NCBI GenBank assembly: GCA_039621445.1
Contig: CP154956.1
Location: 64,062,257 to 64,126,256, forward strand
Source of the DNA: Euglena gracilis
Lineage: Eukaryota; Euglenida; Euglenophyceae; Euglenales
Reading direction: 5' to 3'
Length of the DNA stretch: 64,000 nucleotides
Of this stretch, positions 21,508 through 34,368 are shown in pieces (within the stretch, counting starts at the first letter, position 1; each line of letters opens with the position of its first letter). The notes under the pieces are model-generated. The model was not told the DNA's origin and ran no database searches. It saw only the letters and a list, made by a program, of their open reading frames with translations. The position numbers and the translations under genes were made by a program.

Positions 21508-23487
21508 ATGGGGGTGTTCCCCCCGTGACCCCCTCGTGACCCGAACAAGGAACCTTTTCGGCGAAATTTTGTAGAGAAAAATTTTGGCCGGTGATGCCTA
21601 ATTTGATGAAATTCTCGGGCAGATTCCTAATTTTGAGGTGTAAATTTTTCAAATTTGGGCTTGGTGATTCCTGATTTGGTGTCAAAATCCTAATTTCAAG
21701 TGTGGGGATTCCGAATTTGTGAATTTTTCCACAAAAATTCCGGCTCGGTGATTCCTAATTTTGCCACCAAAAATGTGGTGTTCTCCCCGTGACCCCCCCC
21801 CCCCCGTGACCCGAACCACCCCCAATTGCCTGTCAGAAACCGTTGTCATTCGCCAAAATTGGGAATGCTGCAGAGCACCCCATCCAACCCCCCCCCGGGG
21901 GTGTCGGGTTTTTGGGGGTGTCTGGCCATGGCAGGCACCCCCTCTGACCCCGGCGCCTTCGGTGGTGAAGTTCACCACAAGAGGAAAAAGAGCAAAATTT
22001 CTCCCATCAAAATTTCACCTCCAACCATCAAACAATGACGTTCACCGTTGTACCCCCTGCCCCCTTGGTGACCCGGTAAACCGGGCTCCATGGGTGTCAC
22101 AAGGGGGGGTCGGGGGGGGGGGGGGGCGGCCGCCCCCCCCCCGGGATTTTGGAAAGAAAAAAAATTTTGCAGCATGAATGTGATATTTTTCTTTGTAATG
22201 CCATGTTCAATGGTTCAAAGGGCGTTACCGTCTCGGCTGCCTTCGGCAGCCACCTTGCCAGTTAAAAGCACATTTTTGGAGAATGAAATTGCAAAATCCA
22301 TTACCGTCTCGGCCGCCTTTGGCGGCCGAAATAAAATCCTTGAAAAAACCCCACGACACTTCTTGATGTTTAAACCGGCGTTTGAGACGCCGGGTTCAGG
22401 ACAGAACCGGCGTCCCCCCCCACGGGTTTTCCGGACGCCGGTTCTGTCCTAAAACCCGGCGTCAGGAACGCCGGTTCTGTCCAAAACCCGGCGTCCGGTT
22501 TGGCTTTTGGCCACAAACCGACTTTTTTTTCCCTCCTTTGGTGCTTTTTGTTTTTTGGGACCCCACAAACCACTTTCACCTTGGCTGTTTCAATACAAAC
22601 TGATATCCCCATATGTCCCCCTCCCTCCATTTTCTTGACCAGCTGAGTTTGGGGGAAACTCTTCGGGTCAACAAAAAAAATGTTTTTGCGCAAAGTGAAA
22701 AAAATTGCTTCTTCACCCCCCCCCCAGGTTGCGAAGTCGACAGTTGGGTTCAGTTGGGAGGTTTCCAAAGGGGTTCTACCCATGATTTCGCTTTCTAGCT
22801 CAAGTTTTTGGAGCATTGGACATCAAAAAAGGCGTTAGCGTCTCGGCCCCTTCGGGGCCAGGGGGACAGAAAAAAGTACATTTTGGTTGTGCCATGAAAA
22901 AAATTTTCCTCGGCGCTTCACGCCGGGGAAAAAAAGGATGTGCTCCAAATTTTGTCGGTTCCTCGCCCCCCCCCGGGAAAAAATTGTTCCGACACCGCTG
23001 CCGGGCTCCCATCTTGTGGTGTCACCTCCACAATACCACACACCAGCACAACGTTGGCTCACAATATATATCGAGAACGGTGTCCCAAACGCCAGTTCGG
23101 GCGTGAAGCCGGTGCCTGGGACACCGGTTCAGGCGTCAGTCCGAACCGGCGTCCCAGGCACCGGCTTCACGCCCGAACCGGCGTCTGGGACACAGTTTTT
23201 TGAAACCGTTTCTAGGGGGCTCCGGCTTCACACCCGAACCGGTCCCTGAGGAATCACGGCAAATTTCGCCCCAAATCCCCATGTTTGGGACACTTTTGGT
23301 CGACTTTGGCCCAAATGGGCCGCCGGTCGAAATTGGCAGATTCCACACTCCTGTCGCTTGGTACCCACAGAACTCAGAACTCAGAACTCGGCGCTCTGAA
23401 ACCGTATTGGGGCTCTGGCTTCCCGCCCGAACCGGCGTCCAGAACGCCGGTTCGGGCGGGAAACTGAAATGTGGATGTCATTTCCAG

Positions 23488-23597
23488 GGACCATAACACA
23501 CAACAACATATGGCACAGCGGACAGGCTTCGTTTGCAGTAGCCAGTGGGAGATACTTTTGGACACATAACAGAGGGCGTAAGGTGCTGGGCAAACAG
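23488..23597 (+). CDS. Orphan candidate exon inside repeats
   Basis: The acceptor GTCATTTCCAG and the donor CAG/GTTAGTG enclose 110 bp whose only open frame (phase 1 in, phase 0 out) reads TITHNNIWHSGQASFAVASG then RYFWTHNRGRKVLGKQ. GAACCGGCGTTC hairpins lie immediately upstream. No partner exon was found nearby. The protein is unknown. Confidence 0.3.
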
Positions 23598-24989
23598 GTT
23601 AGTGCCACAGCCGCGGCGAATAAACAATAGCAAACGGGGGTGTTCCCTCAAGGGTGACGGCTTGTTTTTTTTTGAAACAAAAAAAAACATGTTTTTTTTA
23701 TAAAAAAAAAGTTTTTTAATAAAAAACAAAAAAAACGTCATAGAGGGGTTGAGTGAAAAAATTTTGCAATGTTTTTTGGGGGAAAAAGTTCATTTTTTAT
23801 TTCTGCAGCATTCATTTTTTGTCTTTTTTTGGGTTGAAAGCATGATTTTTTGCACCAGAAAACACAGATTTGAAAAATATTTAAAAAAAACTTTAGAGCG
23901 GGTGTTCCCCCCGTGACCCCCCCCCCGACCCGACCCAAGACCCTTTTCGGCCAATTTTTTTTCTGAAAAAAAATTGGCCGGTGATGCCTAATTTGACAAA
24001 ATATTCAGGCAGATTCCTAATTTTTAGGCATAAATTTTGCAAAATTTGGACTAGTGATGCCTAATTTGGTGCCAAAATTACGAATTTTAGGTTGGGGGAT
24101 TCCTAATCTGGAGCCTGAAAAGGATTTTTCCTCAAAAATTTGTTTTCGGTGATTCCTAATTTGCCTAACCCAACAGTGAACTTCACCGGTGAAGTTCACC
24201 ACAAGAACACTTTTTTGCCCGAAAATGGCCAAAATGTCATTTTTGCAACTTTTTGGAAATTTTTCTCAAAATGTTGGACCCATTGGCATCAAAATGATCG
24301 TTTTTGGAGAGAAAAAAACAAAATATGACGCACCAAAATTATATACATCGCCACTGGTGCACACCATAACCTGGCTGGCGTACTTTAAGAAAACCTGTCA
24401 AGAGTAGTAATACAAGACCATGCGTCCCTGGACGCCGGTTTGGGCTTGAACCCAGAGCCCCCGACACACGGTTTCAAAAACTGTGTCCCTTCATCCCCCT
24501 TGTGCCTCCCCCCCCCCCCGTTACCCCCCGTGACCCGGCCCACCCCCTCAGGGAAGGCAAGGGAGGGGGAAGGGGTCAAGGACCACTTTGGTGAACATCC
24601 AAACTTCAAACTTCAATTGGGGGTCCAAAATGGCCAAAATCTACTGTCCCCCCCCCCCCTGTGACCCGACCCCGTGCCTGGCCGAAGACCTCTTTTCAAT
24701 CTCTTTTCTTCATTTTTTCTTTTTTTCTGGGTGTGTTTTTGGTTGGTGATGCCCACTTTGATGAAATTTGATGGAATTTGGGGGATTCTTTATTTGGATG
24801 CTTAAATTTTCAAATTTGGAGTTGATGATTCCTTTTCAAACGGTGAATTTCACCATGGGGGGGGAGGGGTCCAAATTGACCAAAGTCTACTGCCTGATCT
24901 CTTGCGATCCGAACCACCCCTGTCGTTGGAAATGTGCTTTTTGGGTCCCTTTTTGCATGCATTTTGTATCTCATTCAGGATATGATTTG

Positions 24990-26640
24990 TTTATTTGCTA
25001 TTGTTTGAATGCATCCGTAAATGAGCGATTGCCGCCTTGATGGTGCCTCGTATCGGCTCTTAGATAGTGCTTTGGAGGGACGAAATGAGAAGCTTCACAC
25101 TGCAGTCCAAATCCAACGGGTGAAGAAACACAGGGTGTGTGGGCATTCCTCAAGGGACAGGGTTTGGGTTTTCCCATAGCAGGTTCGGCATATGCCAATG
25201 CTAAAAAATAGTCCAAAATTCAGATTTTACACCAAATTTGGGAATCAAACTGCGAAAAATTTTGTGGTAAACTCCTAATTGGACCGACCGGTTGTTAGGC
25301 CCAAAGTGTGTGCTTCCTATTTTGATCTAAAAATCGGTCACACCATGTCATGGATGACCTCTAAAACTGCCTATGTTCTCCCCGCGTCCTGAAAACCCCC
25401 AGTGATGCCGAATTTGATGGAAACATCAGATATATTCCAAAATTTGGAGACTACTATGGGGAGGGGGATCGACCACAGGGGGGGGGTGTTTTGAGGCCAA
25501 AATAAAATACTGAACGAGGGAGACTAGGCAGAGGGGTGGGGGGGTTGTCTTGAGGGGGTTGTCTTGGGGCGGCGCACGCCGCGCTTCCGTTGTACACGAG
25601 CCAAATTTTGGCTGTTTTTTTTTCGGGAAAATGTGGGGGGGAAATAGCTCACTTTTTTGGCCATTTTTCGGGGTTGGCCATCATTGTTTTTTGGCGGGGC
25701 ATACTTTTTCCGCAAGTTTTGGGTGGGGGTTCCAGGTGCAGAGTGCCCGGCAGATTTTTTGAACGTATTTCTTGTCATATAGATGCGGATGGATGGATGC
25801 AGATGCTCTCCCCACAACATGCATGTTGGGAACAACATGTTGTGGAGGTCTGAAACCATTTTGTGAGGATTGCGGGACAAATGTTTTTCTTGACACATCA
25901 CATGTAGGGCAATATCAATTTTGATAAAATATGCACCGCGGTGCATACTTTTGTGTTTTGAAGCGTTTTTGGCATGCGCTAGTTTATGGAGGGAATATTT
26001 TCAGAACATAAATTTGAGCTGTGACAAACATGTTTCATTTGACAAATATTTATGAGGGTGTATTTTGGCCCGTTATGAGAGTGAAGCATGCAATTCTGCC
26101 ATTCCAGCATGAAACTTTTCAGCTCCGTTATTGGAGCATAAGGGGTGTTTCCCCCGCGTCCCACCCCACGTCCCCCCCCCCCCCGCGTCCCGGATTTTGG
26201 TGGCATGTTTTTGGGCTGTGCACACATTTGGGTTCAATTTGGCCACAGTCCCCCCCCCCACGTTCCCCCATCCCGAACCTCCCCATTGCATTCCTTGGTC
26301 TTTAAAGTGCAGTGTTGGAAAATGGGCTTCAATGTTCGCCTTCGCTGAACACCAAAAATAATGCCTCATTTTGGCCATTTTTTTGGAGTTTCTTGAAAAT
26401 TGGGGGGTAAATACCACTTTTTTTTTGCCCCCCCCCCTGGGGTTTTCACTTCTGAGGGTTTTTTTTTCCAGGTCTTTGACCCAGCACTTTTTTTGCATTG
26501 TGAAATTTGGTGAAAATTGAAAATGTGTTTTGGCCGAGCTCCCCGCTTGGAGCTTGGTTAGTTTGTGTGGTCATTCACGCCATTTAAGGTCCTTGGTTTT
26601 TTTTTCTGCGACCAAATTTTCTGGACCACAGTTGAGCATT
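24990..26640. other. No gene recognised
   Basis: Moderately AT-rich sequence with scattered C-runs. No splice-bounded frame or repeat family of note was seen. Confidence 0.3.
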
Positions 26641-26830
26641 GTTTATGTTTGGAGAACATTTCTGGAAATGGAGTCGATTTGCTGATTCCTTTGGCTAGGA
26701 ATCATTTTTCCTTCTGAAGTTGACTTGTTTTTGCCAAGATTTTGCGAATTCTTGTTTGCTCAAAATTCGAAAAATTTTCCAGGACCAATTTTTAAGGTTT
26801 GTTTAAGGGGTTTTAAGGCACCTAAAAAGG
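26640..26830 (+). repeat. Remnant of the AAGGCATTTTAAGG repeat family
   Basis: It shares 'agttgacttgtttttgccaagattttgc' and 'aaattcgaaaaattttcc' with 33700-33840, 42280-42370, 45840-45945 and 52680-52745. Stretches of AAGGCATTTTTAAGG flank several copies. It lies just upstream of the first Sec3-like exon. Confidence 0.6.
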
Positions 26831-26974
26831 ATACCTGGGTTTCATTTTATTTCAACCTAGCGGCCACAAGGCAAGCCTCCTTCAGTGATCGGCACAGGGG
26901 TGGGGGACCGTCTGAGGCAATTTGCGTGCAACTCCATTTCCAGTTTCATGTTTTTGCTTTCATCGGTTTTGCAG

Positions 26975-27211
26975 ATGTTCAAAAGATCCGGGGCGTTCAG
27001 CCGAATTTTATGCATAGTTGCGCCGTTGGGGGACCCAAAGTCCAAGAAACTGAAGCTACATTTGATGAAAGTCCAAGGGGAGAATTTTGAACTCAGCAAG
27101 ACGTACAAAGCAAAGCTGCTGCAGTCGGTGGCTCACAGCAAGTCATTATGGGAACTTAAATTCTACGGAGGAAAAACGTTGCGGATTGCCGACACTTCCC
27201 CGCAGATGGAG
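26975..27211 (+). CDS. SEC3: Sec3-like exon: PH-like domain strands
   Basis: Acceptor CATCGGTTTTGCAG, donor GTGTGTGG, 79 codons, phase 0. It begins MFKRSGAFSRILCIVAPLG, so the ATG could be the start codon, but the family has residues before this strand and the AG just before the ATG suggests an internal exon. It carries FELSKTYKAKLLQSVAHS and LWELKFYGGKTLRIADTSP, matching the beta strands of the Sec3 PH-like domain. Confidence 0.7.
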
Positions 27212-30200
27212 GTGTGTGGCAAAAACTTCCACAAAAAGTTATTCTGATTTGTTTCTATTTGTTTTTGAAGTGCTTCAGGAAATCTCTCTTAGAGGATTTA
27301 TTTTTGAATGATCAGCACCAGGATATTTCTATTTCAGGCATTTCTGACAAAGCTTGTGTCGATGTGCAAGGAATTTTGTGGCACCAATCCCACGATGGGT
27401 GCTGGAGCACCAAAAACATTCTATGAAGTATGTATTTTTTGTTGTGGTCGTTTTCTGGGGATTTTATTTTTTATTTTTTGACCATCTTTTCTGCAAACCT
27501 TGATACCTTGATGGTTGCTAAAAAACAAAAATTATTTTCTTTTTGACACCCCCCCCCCACCAAATAAGATCACACACCTTTGATGAGAATCCTCCCCCAA
27601 AAATGAGACCTTCTCCTGGACAACCCGAGAGTTTCGATATTTTGGGGGTTTTTGAGACCAAACAAAAATGGCTGGAAATCAAACAAACAATTGCTTTTAT
27701 CCGAGGAACCTCAATCTAGGATGAATTTTGTTTCTGCCATTTCTGGCATTCTTTTTTGCTGTTTTCAGGATTTTGCCGTTCATTCAACAGGAAGGAAGGT
27801 GGAAGGAGGAGACCATTTCTGCAAACTCCCACCCATTTCTATGCCACAGAAATCTGAATTACATTTCATTGGAGAGGGAAAATATTGTTATTTGATTGTG
27901 ATTTACCCACAATTTTTCCGGGCGTTTTTCCAGTTGACACCTGGAGCAACCCATCCACTTCAAAACAACCCCAGGGTTTTGGACATTGATCGAACTCGAA
28001 AAAAACCGTCATTTTTGAAGAACAAAACGATGCAAATTTCTTCCTCGGTGGTCTGCAACATGAGCCAGTTTGGCATAAATTGAAGCTACACATGATTTTA
28101 CTCCCAATATGAGCTCATTTTTAGCAATTTTAATTTTCTTGGGTCATTTTGGTTCATTTTGCGGTTTTGATGTGTGTTTTATTTTTGAATGGATGTTTGC
28201 ATTATGAAGGTTTTCACTGAAAACGGTTTTTCTCGCCTCTGAAGTGATCCATTCGTGTTTTGGGACAATATTTGATGGAAAATGCCACATTTTGGCGCGA
28301 AGTGCCGGGAGTTTTTTTTTTTAAGTTCCCGTTTTTTTTGAAGTTCCCGTTTGTCAAAAAGTGATGAACAATGACAATTTGAGGGGTTTGTTCTTTTGTG
28401 GGTTCCCCCCCCCCTTGGACCAAAATCAGGGTTTGTGGATGGCTGACGGAGAAATGAACCAAGATATGGATGGAAAAGCGCCTTCTTCAGCAGCTGGTGG
28501 CAGCAATTAAAAAATTTGCGGGGGGTTTTCAGAAGGAGTCCTCCAAGTTCTGAAAATTTATGGCCTTTTGAATGGTTTTTTTGAAAAGAGTTTTACATCA
28601 CCTTGGTGCTAGGGTCCTTATCAAATGTTCCAAGCCTCCACATACGTACGTGGACTCCTGAGAATGCAAGAGCTGGCAATTTTCACCAAAAATTCTTTGG
28701 CCATGGTTGGCTATGGCTGGCTACGGTTTGGCATGCTGTGCTGAGCAGGTGAAAGGGGGATCTGCAAAATCCAGCCAGTTTGTGCCTAGCTTTGGGTTCA
28801 TTTAAAATCATTGCTGCTCAAAGGGCAACAAGATGGGAGACATTTCCTTCGTTGAAAAATTTGAAAATGGCTGAAAGTGAACAAATTTTTAATGACAAAA
28901 ATTTTGTTTCAAAGAAACCTCATTTTCATGCTTGCCAAAATCCCAAATCCCGGAGGAGGGGGTTGCCAAATTCCGGTGGGTCCGGTGAATTCGCCAATTG
29001 ATGATTGGCAAGGGTAAGGGCAGGTTGTCCCCAAAATATAAACCCCCCCACCTATAAGAAACCCCTGGGGAGCTTGGAACCCAACCACCCATAAGGAACC
29101 CCCATTTTTCTTCGGCTCTGAAGGCACAGAAAGGAAATTTTTGGCTTTTTTTGGCCACTTCTAGCCTTTTGTCGGCTCAAAATTTGTTCAGATTTTGAAA
29201 CCCACCTGTAAGAAACCCCCACCTATAAGAAACCCCTCGGGCCTTTTTTTTGGAAACCCACCTATAAGAAACGGGTTTCTTGTAGGTGGGGGGGGGTTAG
29301 CCAGTATTTATATCTTGATATTTTCCCCCACAGATTTCAAGTTAAAAAAAAATTGCGAGTTTACGGGGGATATTCATATTTTTTCATCTGTGTTTTTCAT
29401 GTGTTTCCTCACATAAGTTTCAGGAAGTGACAAAATTTCAGCTTGTTTTGCACCAATTTCATATAATTTCATGTATGGGGCTAGAGAATGGTCATGGTCT
29501 TGCCACCCTTCCCGTGGCCAATAAAATAAGGTTCAGAAAATCAACATTGTCTGTTTGAAACAAAAAAATGTGTTTGGTTGTGAGAATTCGGCGGCTTTTC
29601 CCAACTTTTGCCAAAGAATATTGAGTACAACTGTTGCGCTACAGTGAGTGGACATGATTATTATGCCTATTTTGGACAAAGTCACCGATACTTTTGAACA
29701 GAGCTTTTGGATGAAGATATTGAACCTTTTGGACGGAGTTATGAACACTGCTTAATTTTTTCCGTTTGCTTTTCTTTCAGCTTTGCGTGTTCAATTTTGC
29801 TCCAGTGAGCTTTGCGTGATTGCACCCACAAATAATCAAGCACCCCTCAATGCATTGTCGGAAAGTCAGTTGTTGGAGTCATGCATGTAATTGTTGCTTG
29901 TGGCCAAGTGATTGAAATGTTTTAAGGGTAATTAATGGTATTATTATTGAAGGATTTTCTGGATACAAACAAACAAACAAACATTTTTTTTTGCATTGTT
30001 CTCCTCTTTGGTGGCATATTTTTGGTGTCTTTTGACAAAAAAGGCCTGCCAGGATGCCGAATTGCTTGATCATTGCGATGGTGGAGCACATGAGGGTAAA
30101 ATGCCGTTTTCCCAAAGACTTCTTCTGTCTGAAAAGGAATGTAAACCTTTAATTTTTTGAAGTTTTACCTGCATATGCAGTGCAATTTTCAAAAGAGGTA

Positions 30201-33200
30201 TCCAGTTATAGATTATTTGTAGGTTTCAAAATAATTGTCCGATTTCCACGAAAACTCAATGTGCACCCAATTTGAGTTTTAGAAGAAAGATTTAGGTTGT
30301 CCCGGATCCCCAAACAGCCAATTGGAGGGGAAGGTCACCCGTTTTTTTTTTTGCCTGTGAGCACTCTGTTTCCAGGGATGCAGAAATGCCAATCTGCCAG
30401 TGTCTCTTTTTTTAAATTTATGTGGAGAGGTGTTCGCGAAAAAAAAATGGTGGGCCTCTAAGTCCACGACAATTCGCAAAATTGTTGCATCCTGCAAGCA
30501 CAGTGTCAAGTGGATCAAGGGTGCGCAACATTTGACCCATTTTGCAATATATGTATATATGTTACCCTGAAAGTCCACTTTGGAACAAGAAAATATTTTG
30601 GAAACGGTCCATTTCAGTTTTTTTTTGTTTTAGAAAAATTATCTCTTGAAAAATTTTCAAAATGCAAACAGGGGTACCGCTGGGTACCCATTTCCTAACA
30701 CCCCCCCCCAAATTGAGCCCCTCCCAATGGAATTGGGCCCCTGGCTGGTACAGATAGGTGCATTATGAACATAGACAGAGTGCATTTTGAGAAAAAATTT
30801 TAAGGAGTGCCAATAGCTCTGTCCAAAAATTTTAACCTTTTTGCCAAAAAGTTTCAACTTTTTGTCCAGAGTTTCAATAATTTTATCCAAAAGTTTCAAT
30901 AAACCTGTCCAAAAGTTTTAATATTTCTGGGTCCTGGCCGCAAATATGGAATTATTTAATCATTATTTGTTAGTAATTATGGATAAAATGGATTTTTTTT
31001 CTGTGCTGTGCCGGTTTCAGGCGATGTCAGACGACAGCGTGTCCTCGGAGGAGCTCCGTGATTTCGATCCCACCGAATTCCGGGGCGTGGAGGAGCAGGA
31101 GGAGGAGGAGGCGCTGGATGCGGGGGAGCACAGGGAGGCGCATGCCGGCCTGCTAACCCCAGAGGAGGTCCTGCTGCGCTGTATTCTGCCGGCAGGTGCC
31201 CGTTGGTGTTGGGTTCAGGCATCGCCCACTGACTGTGGACGCGGATGGAAGTTGGCTGATGCGTCTTCCACCTGGCCTGCCCTGCTGAGTGCCCCCCCCT
31301 CCCCCCCCCCCCCAAAGGAGGCGAACCTGTTGGCTGCGCTCGGCATGTGGGACGCGGGCGCTGGGGCGGGCAGCGAGGCGGTGGACGTGGTACAGCTGGT
31401 GGCGGTGCTGCAGCGAGAGCAGGCGGGGCTGCAGGCCCTGAACGCCCGGGCTGTGATGGAGGCGGAGGACGTGTACGTCAAGCTGCAGCAGGACTTGGCC
31501 TCCACGGCGGTGCTGCTGGGTGTGTCCCGAATGTGCCACCTTTGTCGAGATTTTCCAACTTGCATTTTTGCTTGGTTGGAGAGAATTCTGCCAGTCCAAA
31601 TTGTTAAGGCATTTTAAGGCATTTTCAGGCATATTCGCAAGAGAATCCAAGGCGCATTTTAAGGGATTTTTTTGGCCCCTAAGGTGAAGAGTAATGCCTG
31701 AGGGGAGGGGGGGAACAACCCCCTCCGGGCCGGGGGGGGGGGGTCAGGGGGCCCTCCCCAGAACCATTCCCGGCTAAGTGCCGGAGAATTTTGTCATATT
31801 TTTTTGTGAGTTTGTTGAAAAGATCACCTGAAAACCACGATTTTCGAAGAAATTTTCCGGCAGGGTCGACCTTCCCCCCCCTCCCCCAAGGAGAGGGGGG
31901 ATCCGGGACATAAACCCCCCCAAATAATACCCCCCCCCAAATAATACCCCCCCAAATAATACCCCCCTCTCGGGGTCCAACTTCGGCCGCAGAGATTGTG
32001 ATTAAAACCTACATTTTCAGGTCAAAATCCGGGCCTTCGGCCCGAAACCGGGGGGGGGGGGTATTATTTTGGTGACAACAAATTACGAAAAAAAATCGAT
32101 TTTTCTGAATCATCTGACCTCCAAAAAATGGTAAATTTCATGAGAAAGTACAAAAAATGACCCCACAGGGGAGTTTTGACGCTATTTTTGCTCCTACGGA
32201 ACTTCGAAAAATTTCGAATTTTTTTGGGAAATAATACCCCCCCCCCAAATAATACCCCCCCCCCCTCGGGCCGGGACTTCGGGCGAAAAAAATAATACCC
32301 CAGGGGGTATTATTTGGGGGGGGGTTTACCATTGCTGAAGGTGTGTCTAACCCCTCCCCTGGGGGTGACTGACTGGTTTTTTTCGGAGTGACTGACTGGT
32401 TTTTGGCTCCAGACCCCCCCCCCCAGGGTTGTATGGGAAGCTCCGCAGACATGAGGTAGGTGGTAGGGGGGGGGTCACCCCCCCCCTAGGGGGGGTAAGG
32501 TGGAAGGAGGGGTCCCCCACCCCCCCCACAGTTTCGGAAGGGGAGGTCCCCTCCCACCCCCCTCCCTCTCCTCTGTGAGGGCAAAAAAAAAAATTCCGCC
32601 GCTTCGCACCAAGTGTGTATTTTAGGACTTTTTTCAGGCTCAACATGAAATTTTGGCAAAATGGCCAAAATTGGCCCAAAAATGGCTGTAACTAGAGCTA
32701 GGTGGGGTGTTGCTGGGAAATCAAAATACTGTTAGATAGGGCATTTTAAGGGCTTCGTTTTAGGTATTGGACATTTCTTTTGATTCCCCACCATTTTTGA
32801 GAAATTATGGAATAATTGACCCTTTGACCCCAAAAAGCGGCCAAAATTTTCGGCGACCGAAAACTGGAGGTCGGAGGGGGGGTCCCCCCCACCCCCCCCC
32901 CAGTTTCGGAAGGGGGGTCCCCCCACCCCCCCCCCTCGGAGATTCCCATACAACCCTGCCCCCCCTTAGTTGCACTCCAGACCCCCCCGGCGAAAGTGGC
33001 CACCCGGCGCCAATGGCGCCAGAAAATTTGGGGGGGGGTTGGTCAAAATCATTTGATTTTAGGTCATTTTTTGGCCGAGTGGCCAAAGTGACCGACTCCC
33101 CCCCCGGGGGGGGGGGAGGAAGTGGGTGACTGGTTCCTGAAAAGTCATTGGCTGGTTTTTTTTTGGAAAGTGGAAAGTGAACCCTCCCGGGGGTTGATAT

Positions 33201-34335
33201 GCAATGGTATGGTTCAGGACCACCCCCTGAGGAAAGAGGATGTTGCTTTGCATGACTTAAAGTTTGCATTCCCATCTTCCCACACTGGTGGAGGATTTTA
33301 TCGCCCCCACTAAGAGGTTGGTTTTTTCCCGAGTGGCTGACTGGTTTTTTGGACTGATTTGGACCGGTCAATTTACTGGATCGACTCAGTTCAAATTGAC
33401 ACAATGTGAATTTTTCCCAGAAAATGGCCCAAAATGCGTCGCTTTGTGCTTCTTTTGCCTGGGTGGTGGTCACCAATCTGACAGCATTGTGGGGGGACAC
33501 CATTTCTGATTGCAATTTCCCCCCAATATTTTAAGGCATTTTTAAGGCATTTCTCAAGGCTTTTTAAGGCTTTTTATGGCTTTTTGAGGCGCCTTTTTCA
33601 GGGCGGTCTAAGGGCTCTACCGGCGTCAAACCATCGTTTTTTTTTATTTTTTATGTGGTCCAAAAATTAAAAACATAAACTTTTGTTCGAGTTTTGGTTG
33701 GATGGACAATGTTTTAGCGAAGCCAGAAATCGTTTTCTCCCCGGAGTTGGCTTGTTTTTGCTGAGATTTCGCGTTTTCAGTTTTGGGCCAGTCCGAAATT
33801 TTCAGGTATTTTGAAAAATTTCAGGCATTTTTTGGCAGATAGAATTACCGCACATTTCAAGGCGTTTAACAGGTTTTTAAGGCGCCTTAATGGCCCCTGG
33901 TGGGGGCATGCCTGGGCCACTTCTTTTTTTGAAGTTGAAAGTGTGGCTCCCACGGGGTGAGGAATGGTATTGATGTGTGCCGAGCTGGGAATTCCGTTCC
34001 TCGCGGCGCAGGGGACATGGAGCACACACTGCAGCAGTGGGACGGCACGCTGGCGAAGCTGAGCCGCGATATCGAAGTGGTGCAGGAGCAGAACAGCGAC
34101 CTGGAGATCACCCGCGCCCATCACCTCGCCATCGAGAAGGAGATCAGGGCCCTCGTGGCCAGCCTGACCCTCGACTCACGGCACCTGCCCGTCCTGCAAC
34201 AGGGGCCCTTCGGCCAGATGCCCTATATCAGCTGCCAAACGGAACAAAGAAATGTGGAAATGTGGGTGGGTGTACGTGTGTGCGCACGCGCACGCGTGTG
34301 TGTTTGTGTGTGCGTGCATGCATGCATGTGTGTGT

Positions 34336-34368
<33 letters not shown>

